From the NCBI GenBank assembly GCA_009903905.1, contig WYEI01000169.1, positions 1 to 9,423 of the forward strand: 9,423 nucleotides of DNA. The letters are read 5' to 3'. Of this stretch, positions 5,058 to 9,423 are shown piece after piece. The stretch comes from Pyrobaculum sp. (GTDB lineage Archaea; Thermoproteota; Thermoprotei; Thermoproteales; Thermoproteaceae). The notes below the pieces were generated by a model. It searched no databases, was not told the DNA's origin, and was given only the letters and a program-made list of their open reading frames with translations. The stretch's first letter is position 1. Each line of letters begins with the position of its first letter. Made by a program: the position numbers and the translations under genes.

Positions 5058-7158
5058 CATTCGCCTCCTTTCAAGACCTTACGTGGTGCTGGTGGCGCTC
5101 CTAGCGATTTTGATAGCAGTGGCTGAGCTGGGGTTCCAGATGGGTTTCAACTTCTACCTCTACAACCTCTTGACAAAGCTAGGCCTCGACCTGCCTTGGC
5201 TTAGAACAACGCTCGACACACAGCAGGTGCAGGCGCTGGTGCTGGCGCTGACGCTCGCAATAGTCTTCATAGCCTACCCCCTCCGGAAGAAAGAGAGGGA
5301 AAAAGTCCCCCTATACGACCTGGCACTTGCGTTTCTCGGCTTCGCCGCCTTCTTCTACGTGGTTGTGGTGTTCCCGGAGCTTGTATATAGAGTCGGCCGC
5401 CCCACCATGCTTGACATCGCAATGGGGATTCTGGCGATTGCGCTTCTGATAGAGGCGACCAGGAGGGCGCTGGGGCCGGTGTTGCCCCTGGTGGCGTTGG
5501 CGTTTCTCATATACGGCATGATATACGGAATAGAGGCGTACTCCCACGTCGAGAATCCACCGGCTAGGGCAACCACGGCGCTGGTGAACCACCTCTACCT
5601 CGCCAAAGAGGGCATATTCGGAACTCCCCTCTTCGTGATGGTCACCTACGTCTATGCGTTCGTCCTCTTCGGGGCATTCCTAGAGAAGCTGGGGGTCGGC
5701 GCCTACATAACGCAACTGATGCTTTCGCTATTAGGCAAAAAACCAGGTGGCCCCGCCAAGGTTGCAGCAGTTTCAAGCGCGCTGGTTGGCACGTCCTCGG
5801 GCTCGTCTGTTGCCAACGTGATGATCACCGGCACCTTTACCATACCCATGATGAAGAGGTCGGGCTTTCCCCCCCATTTGGCAGGCGCAGTCGAGGCGGC
5901 TGCGTCCACCGGCGGCCAGCTCATGCCGCCTGTCATGGGCGCCGCGGCTTTCGTCATGGCGGAGTTTCTCGGCAGGCCGTACAGAGACATCATGATAGCG
6001 GGCTTCATACCAGCCCTCCTCTACTACATCGGCGTCTACATCTTCATCGACCTCTACACAAAGAGACTCGGTATAAAACCGACTGAGGAGAAATTCCCGC
6101 CGTTGCTCCGCCTGATGCGGAGCCTCTATCTGCTCCTCCCAATCCCGTTGATAGCGTATCTGCTGGTGGTGGGGATACCGCCACAACACTCCGCAATAGC
6201 GGCGTTGACCCTCACGGTGGTGACTGGGCTAGTGGCGCAGCCCTCTGTCTCTTGGACGGTAAAGATCACCACGATAGCTGGCATAGCCCTGCTGGCGGTT
6301 GCAATTATATATGCAGGTCTGAATCCCTACGCCGCCGTCATAACCCTCGGAGTTTTGACAATAATAATCGGCGTTGTGCTGGGGCTCCTCCTTAGAGGCG
6401 GGCGGAGCTTCGCCGCTCTGATATATGAAGCGCTGACCTCCACGAGCACCACGGCGACCACCGTGTTTCTGGCAGCAAGCATGGCAGGCATAGTGCAAGG
6501 CGTGCTCACATACACGGGTCAAATCACCGCCATAGGGTTTAAACTACTTGAGCTGGCAGGCGGCAATTTGCTTCTGTTGCTCCTCATGACGATGTCTATA
6601 AGCCTAGTTCTCGGCATGGGCGTCCCCACGACTGCGAACTACATAATCACGTCGCTTGTCTCCGCATCAGCCATCGCCTCGGCGGCGAGGGAGCTGGGCT
6701 ACGCCCCAGACGCCGCCCTCTTGATGGCACACATGTTTGTATTTTACTTCGGCATACTTGCCGACGTGACGCCGCCCGTCGCCCTAGCCGCATACGCCGC
6801 AAGCACAATAGCGAAATCAGACTTCTTCAAGACAGGGCTCTACGCAAGCATCTTGGCGCTGGCGGGCTACCTAGGGCCCTACATGTTTGCGTTTCACCCC
6901 GACCTCCTGTTAGTCACGGTGAAAAACTGGGACGCAACCGCGGCGTTAGGGGTTTTGATAAACTTCGCCTCGGGTGTGGTAGGCATGTACTCGTTAGCCG
7001 CCGGCGTCACGGGGTACTTAAGAAGGCCGCTACCGCGCTACCTCAGAGCTCTTTTAATACCGCTGGGCGTAGTCAACGTCGTGGTGAATCCGCTCCAGAA
7101 CCCCGCGGTGCTTCTAGCCAACATAGCCGTGTTGACGTTTGCGGCTTTAAAGAAATAA
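5047..7158 (+). CDS. TRAP transporter permease, fused small (DctQ-like) and large (DctM-like) subunits
   Basis: A 703-aa polytopic membrane protein of the '4TM/12TM fusion' type that pairs with TAXI receptors and imports the captured solute using an ion gradient. The N-terminal third (about 10-165) has four or five hydrophobic helices corresponding to DctQ. The DctM part shows family motifs at the two re-entrant hairpin regions: VGTSSGSSVANVMITGTF (247-264), STGGQLMPPVMGAAAF (287-302), VLGMGVPTTANYI (521-533) and LADVTPPVALAAYAAS (571-586). Cytoplasmic loops are Lys/Arg-rich (KKEREK 81-86, DLYTKRLGIKPTEEKF 335-350). The length is at the upper part of the family range, and the final ~100 residues add a further pair or more of hydrophobic helices (around 630-655 and 665-700). 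The start ATG lies inside the end of the DUF1850-like gene (11-nt overlap), implying translational coupling. Nothing in the sequence indicates Na+ versus H+ coupling. Confidence 0.95.
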   Translation: MGSSIRLLSRPYVVLVALLAILIAVAELGFQMGFNFYLYNLLTKLGLDLPWLRTTLDTQQVQALVLALTLAIVFIAYPLRKKEREKVPLYDLALAFLGFAAFFYVVVVFPELVYRVGRPTMLDIAMGILAIALLIEATRRALGPVLPLVALAFLIYGMIYGIEAYSHVENPPARATTALVNHLYLAKEGIFGTPLFVMVTYVYAFVLFGAFLEKLGVGAYITQLMLSLLGKKPGGPAKVAAVSSALVGTSSGSSVANVMITGTFTIPMMKRSGFPPHLAGAVEAAASTGGQLMPPVMGAAAFVMAEFLGRPYRDIMIAGFIPALLYYIGVYIFIDLYTKRLGIKPTEEKFPPLLRLMRSLYLLLPIPLIAYLLVVGIPPQHSAIAALTLTVVTGLVAQPSVSWTVKITTIAGIALLAVAIIYAGLNPYAAVITLGVLTIIIGVVLGLLLRGGRSFAALIYEALTSTSTTATTVFLAASMAGIVQGVLTYTGQITAIGFKLLELAGGNLLLLLLMTMSISLVLGMGVPTTANYIITSLVSASAIASAARELGYAPDAALLMAHMFVFYFGILADVTPPVALAAYAASTIAKSDFFKTGLYASILALAGYLGPYMFAFHPDLLLVTVKNWDATAALGVLINFASGVVGMYSLAAGVTGYLRRPLPRYLRALLIPLGVVNVVVNPLQNPAVLLANIAVLTFAALKK

Positions 7159-7160
7159 AA
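7146..7160 (+). promoter_or_regulatory. A/T-rich TATA-like element before nadM
   Basis: TTTAAAGAAATAAAA overlaps the 3' end of the permease gene and ends 18 nt before the GTG at 7179. TTTAAAG starts 33 nt and AAATAAAA 26 nt before the start codon, so nadM may have its own leaderless transcript besides any read-through from the TRAP operon. Confidence 0.4.
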
Positions 7161-7178
7161 CAGCGCCTTCTCCAGCCT

Positions 7179-7715
7179 GTGAAACGGGCTCTCTTCCCCG
7201 GCCGCTTCCAGCCCCCCCACTGGGGCCACGTGTATGCGGTTACGGAGATCCTGCGGGAGGTAGACGAGGTGGTGGTGGCCGTCGGGTCGGCCCAGTTTAA
7301 CTACCTCCTGAAGGACCCCTTCACAGCCGGCGAGAGGATCTGGATGCTGAGGGAGGCCCTCCGCGAGGGAGGGGTGGATCTGGGGCGCGTGGTGGCGATA
7401 CCCATCCCCAACGTGGAGAACAACCTGGAGTGGCTGGGCCGCGTGAGGTCGTACGCCCCGCCGTTTCAAGTGGTGTATACGGGAAACCCCTTCGTCGCAC
7501 TGCTCTTCAGAGAAGCCGGCTACGAGGTGAGGCGGCAACCCATGTACCACAGGGAGAGGTACAGCTCCACCAGAGTCAGGGAGCTCATGCTCCGAGGGGA
7601 CCCCCAGTGGGAGGAGCTCGTGCCGCGTTCTGTCGCGGAGATAGTAAAGGCAATCGGCGGCGTCGAGAGGCTGAAGACGGCGGCCACGGGCGAGGCCGAG
7701 CCGCACCGCTGGTGA
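7179..7715 (+). CDS. nadM: Nicotinamide-nucleotide adenylyltransferase (archaeal NMNAT)
   Basis: A 178-aa cytoplasmic nucleotidyltransferase that joins NMN and ATP to give NAD+ and pyrophosphate, the adenylyl-transfer step of NAD synthesis and salvage. It has the archaeal family pattern: LFPGRFQPPHWGH (5-17), containing the HxGH ATP-binding motif as HWGH (14-17), VAVGSAQFNYLLKDPFTAGER (33-53), IPIPNVENNLEW (74-85), VVYTGNP (98-104), and the second nucleotide motif YSSTRVRELM (128-137), which corresponds to ISSTxxR. The length matches archaeal NMNATs (about 170-190 aa). The last ten residues are a charged tail without a family motif. GTG at 7179 puts the first strand (KRALFPGRFQP) right at the N-terminus, as in relatives; no earlier start is compatible with the 20-nt gap. 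The gene follows the permease closely but is unrelated in function. Confidence 0.95.
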   Translation: MKRALFPGRFQPPHWGHVYAVTEILREVDEVVVAVGSAQFNYLLKDPFTAGERIWMLREALREGGVDLGRVVAIPIPNVENNLEWLGRVRSYAPPFQVVYTGNPFVALLFREAGYEVRRQPMYHRERYSSTRVRELMLRGDPQWEELVPRSVAEIVKAIGGVERLKTAATGEAEPHRW

Positions 7716-7724
7716 CCATTGAAG

Positions 7725-7732
7725 TTAAATAA
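7725..7732 (+). promoter_or_regulatory. TATA box of the winged-helix regulator gene
   Basis: TTAAATAA begins 26 nt before the GTG at 7751, the same geometry as the other promoters in this window; the transcript would be leaderless. Confidence 0.55.
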
Positions 7733-7750
7733 CGCGCGGGGAGGTTAGAC

Positions 7751-8080
7751 GTGACAGATGAGCTGGAGGTACTCAGAAAGCTAGACAAGGTCCTCCACAC
7801 GATTAGATACGACGGCATGCGGTTGCTGGTGTTGCTGTATTTCCTCAACCAGCAGTTTAAATGGGTGGACTCATACCTCCTGGCGGAGCTCGGGCTCATG
7901 ACCACTGGGTTCTACACCGCCTCCATCCGCCTCGAGAAGCTCGGCCTCGTGGAGAGGAGGCGCTTGGACATAAAATCCTTCGTCAGAATTACGGAGAAAG
8001 GCCGCCGCTTCGCGGAGTGCCTCCTCTTCCTGCTGGAGGATCAGCGCAGGGGAGACCAGAAGGACTCCGCAACTCTGTAG
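7751..8080 (+). CDS. Small winged helix-turn-helix DNA-binding protein
   Basis: A 109-aa protein with a MarR/ArsR/PadR-like winged-helix core. An N-terminal helix (EVLRKLDKVLHTIRY, 6-20) is followed by helix 1 (MRLLVLLYFLNQQ, 23-35) and helix 2 (DSYLLAELGL, 40-49). The recognition helix is TTGFYTASIRLEKLGLVERRR (51-71), and the wing SFVRITEKGRRFAE (76-89) contains the typical I-T-E-K-G-R turn. A C-terminal helix, LLFLLEDQRR, may support dimerisation. There is no ligand-binding domain. The GTG start is supported by a TATA box 26 nt upstream. Its last 40 bp overlap the end of the ABC ATPase gene on the other strand. Its regulon is unknown; the nearby nadM or the convergent transporter are possible targets only by position. 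Confidence 0.8.
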   Translation: MTDELEVLRKLDKVLHTIRYDGMRLLVLLYFLNQQFKWVDSYLLAELGLMTTGFYTASIRLEKLGLVERRRLDIKSFVRITEKGRRFAECLLFLLEDQRRGDQKDSATL

Positions 8081-8709
8081 ACCTGCTCCAGCTCCTCCCT
8101 CCGCCCCCCGACGCAACGCAGGATCCTGCCCCCCTCCATCACGCATATGACGTCGGCCACATACATCGCCTCGAAGGGGTCGTGGGTGACGTACAGCACC
8201 GGCATCCCCAGGGCCTTCACAACGTCGTTAAACCTCTTCTTGTTCAGCCAGTCTAGGTGCGAGGTGGGCTCGTCCATGAGGAAGGCGCACGGCCGCGCCA
8301 GCAGAGCCGCGGCGAGGTTCACCAGTTGCTTCTGCCCAGTGGAGAGGCCGCCCCTCCGCGGCAGGAGAGCCTCTATTCCAAGCCTCCTCACCACCTCCCC
8401 CACCTCCGCCTCAGCGCCGTGCATCTCCGCGACCATACGCAGAAACCTGTCCACCCGCGTCGGGGGATCCACAGGCACAGACTGCACGTAGGCAAGCCCC
8501 CTCCTCTCCGGCGGGAGGCGGGACACATCTCTGCCGCAGGCCGCCACGCGCCCCTCCGCCTTTATGACGCCGGCGATTGCGTCCAGCAGTGTGGTCTTCC
8601 CCGAGCCGTTTCTCCCCACGACGGACACCACCGAGTTAACCTCCAGCCTGTCTACACGCACCACAAACGACCCCCGCCTAGCCACGAGGTTCTCCACTAG
8701 GAGAGCCAT
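8041..8709 (-). CDS. ABC transporter ATP-binding protein, probably of a molybdate/tungstate-type importer
   Basis: A 222-aa ATPase that powers the permease encoded immediately upstream on the - strand. It has Walker A GRNGSGKTT (32-40), Q-loop YVQSVPV (74-80, Q76), a signature LSTGQKQ (122-128) in place of the usual LSGGQ, Walker B AFLMDEP (142-148), D-loop SHLD (150-153) and switch histidine YVTHDPFEA (173-181). The PPERRGLAYV segment (66-75) is typical of the ModC/WtpC/PotA branch. The protein stops about 60 residues after the H-loop and so lacks the C-terminal TOBE/Mop domain that binds oxyanion or stabilises the dimer in ModC and WtpC. The start ATG overlaps the end of the permease gene by 13 nt, indicating an operon. 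Substrate assignment rests on the permease; another anion is possible. Confidence 0.9.
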   Translation of the reverse strand: MALLVENLVARRGSFVVRVDRLEVNSVVSVVGRNGSGKTTLLDAIAGVIKAEGRVAACGRDVSRLPPERRGLAYVQSVPVDPPTRVDRFLRMVAEMHGAEAEVGEVVRRLGIEALLPRRGGLSTGQKQLVNLAAALLARPCAFLMDEPTSHLDWLNKKRFNDVVKALGMPVLYVTHDPFEAMYVADVICVMEGGRILRCVGGRREELEQVYRVAESFWSPLR

Positions 8710-9423
8710 CGCCTAGCCACAAAGGCAAGCGCGGCCACGGCGGCTATCACGGCGAGAGAGGCCCCCACAGCCGGGCCGACGCCGTAGCTGAGCCACGCCT
8801 GGTAGATGTAGATAGAGGCCGTCACGGGATACGAGGCGAATATCAGCAACACGCCGAGCTCGCCGAAGCTCCTAATCCAGGAAAACACCAGGGCAGACGC
8901 CGTGGCGGACCTCAGCGAGAGGAGGAGAAGAAGGAGGAGCCTTAGCCCCGAGAAGCCGAGGGCGCGGAAAAACGCCTCGGCCCGCTCCTCCCTCAGCGCC
9001 CCGTCGAAGATGGAAAACGACGTGGGCAAAGCCATGACCGCCATCGCAATAAGAACCCCAAGCGGTCTGTTAATCACATGTTCGGAGACGAAAGACGCCG
9101 ACGGGCACAGAACCTCGACGCCTCCTCCGCAGAAGAGCCGGGGCAGGCTGAAAGACGCCAACAACAACACCCCCACAGACGTCGGCGGCACAACAGCCGG
9201 TATGTACAAGACCTGCGCCAGCGCCCCCCACGCCCCGCCCCTCCGCGCCGCCACCGCCGCGGCGAGGCCAGGCACCAGCGACAGGAGAGAAGCCGCAAGC
9301 CCAAAAACCGCCGTCAACACGAAGCTCTCCACGAAACCGGGCGGCGGCGGGTCGACATACAGCAACGGCAACGCCACCATGAGCAGAAGCAAAACAGAGG
9401 CCGTCAACCCAACAACCGCCTTA
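8697..9423 (-). CDS. ABC transporter permease, WtpB/ModB-like (5' partial)
   Basis: An integral membrane subunit for an ABC importer, about 236 aa visible from a TTG at 9407. The frame stays open to the edge (K-A-V-V-G precede it), so the true start probably lies just outside the window. The residues at the edge already belong to the first transmembrane helix (TASVLLLLMVALPLLYV), so little is missing. Six or so hydrophobic helices follow. The cytoplasmic coupling loop is REERAEAFFRALGFSG (139-154 from the TTG), then IRSFGELG (178-185), the equivalent of the family's R-x-ISEFG/GEFG segment. After it, ASYPVTASIYIYQAWLSYG (191-209) resembles the YYPMxAPxxIYExxxSxG segment of WtpB, which is why I favour tungstate/molybdate. 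An external loop has two cysteines, C93 and C101 (FCGGGVEVLCP), suited to a disulfide. The substrate-binding protein gene is not in the window. Confidence 0.82.
   Translation of the reverse strand, partial: KAVVGLTASVLLLLMVALPLLYVDPPPPGFVESFVLTAVFGLAASLLSLVPGLAAAVAARRGGAWGALAQVLYIPAVVPPTSVGVLLLASFSLPRLFCGGGVEVLCPSASFVSEHVINRPLGVLIAMAVMALPTSFSIFDGALREERAEAFFRALGFSGLRLLLLLLLSLRSATASALVFSWIRSFGELGVLLIFASYPVTASIYIYQAWLSYGVGPAVGASLAVIAAVAALAFVARRWLS

Noticed and set aside
7038..7706. 222-aa frame on the - strand across nadM
   Set aside because: nadM shows full NMNAT motifs in the + frame; the antisense frame is His/Pro/Leu/Arg-rich with no recognisable fold.
8147..8700. Two + strand frames opposite the ABC ATPase
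   Set aside because: The - strand frame has Walker A, signature, Walker B and H-loop in order; the + frames have no such features.

Overview
The window reads as a stretch of a hyperthermophilic crenarchaeal chromosome, most likely Pyrobaculum or a close Thermoproteales relative. The reasons are an archaeal-type PheS, an archaeal-type NMN adenylyltransferase (NadM), an archaea-restricted DUF1512-type protein, GC-rich short-spaced genes, and A/T-rich TATA-like boxes placed about 26-33 nt before start codons, as expected for leaderless transcripts. Genus assignment is inference; no rRNA or tRNA is present to anchor it.

Layout on the + strand: a 5'-truncated DUF1512-type gene (1-971). A 413-nt gene-free gap (972-1384) follows, with a promoter-like box, an oligo-T run and three GC-rich hairpins. 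Next come a 105-aa orphan (1385-1702), a ribbon-helix-helix regulator (1757-1987) and pheS (2061-3527), with no pheT beside it. Then comes a compact three-gene TAXI-type TRAP transporter operon: the membrane-anchored TAXI binding protein (3591-4697), a DUF1850-like secreted small protein (4698-5057), and the fused DctQ-DctM permease (5047-7158). It is followed by nadM (7179-7715) and a small winged-helix regulator (7751-8080).

On the - strand, converging on the regulator with a 40-nt tail-to-tail overlap, are an ABC ATPase (8041-8709) and a WtpB/ModB-like permease (8697 to the right edge, truncated). They probably form a molybdate/tungstate-type importer whose binding protein and promoter lie outside the window.

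The genes fall into three functional blocks: housekeeping (PheS, NadM), secondary solute uptake (TAXI-TRAP), and primary oxyanion uptake (ABC). Two small DNA-binding proteins lie among them. I see no CRISPR array, insertion sequence, phage gene or defence system. The points most worth a second look are the putative non-coding transcript in 972-1384, the oligo-T run at the SBP/DUF1850 junction, and the four-cysteine DUF1850-like protein in the TAXI operon.
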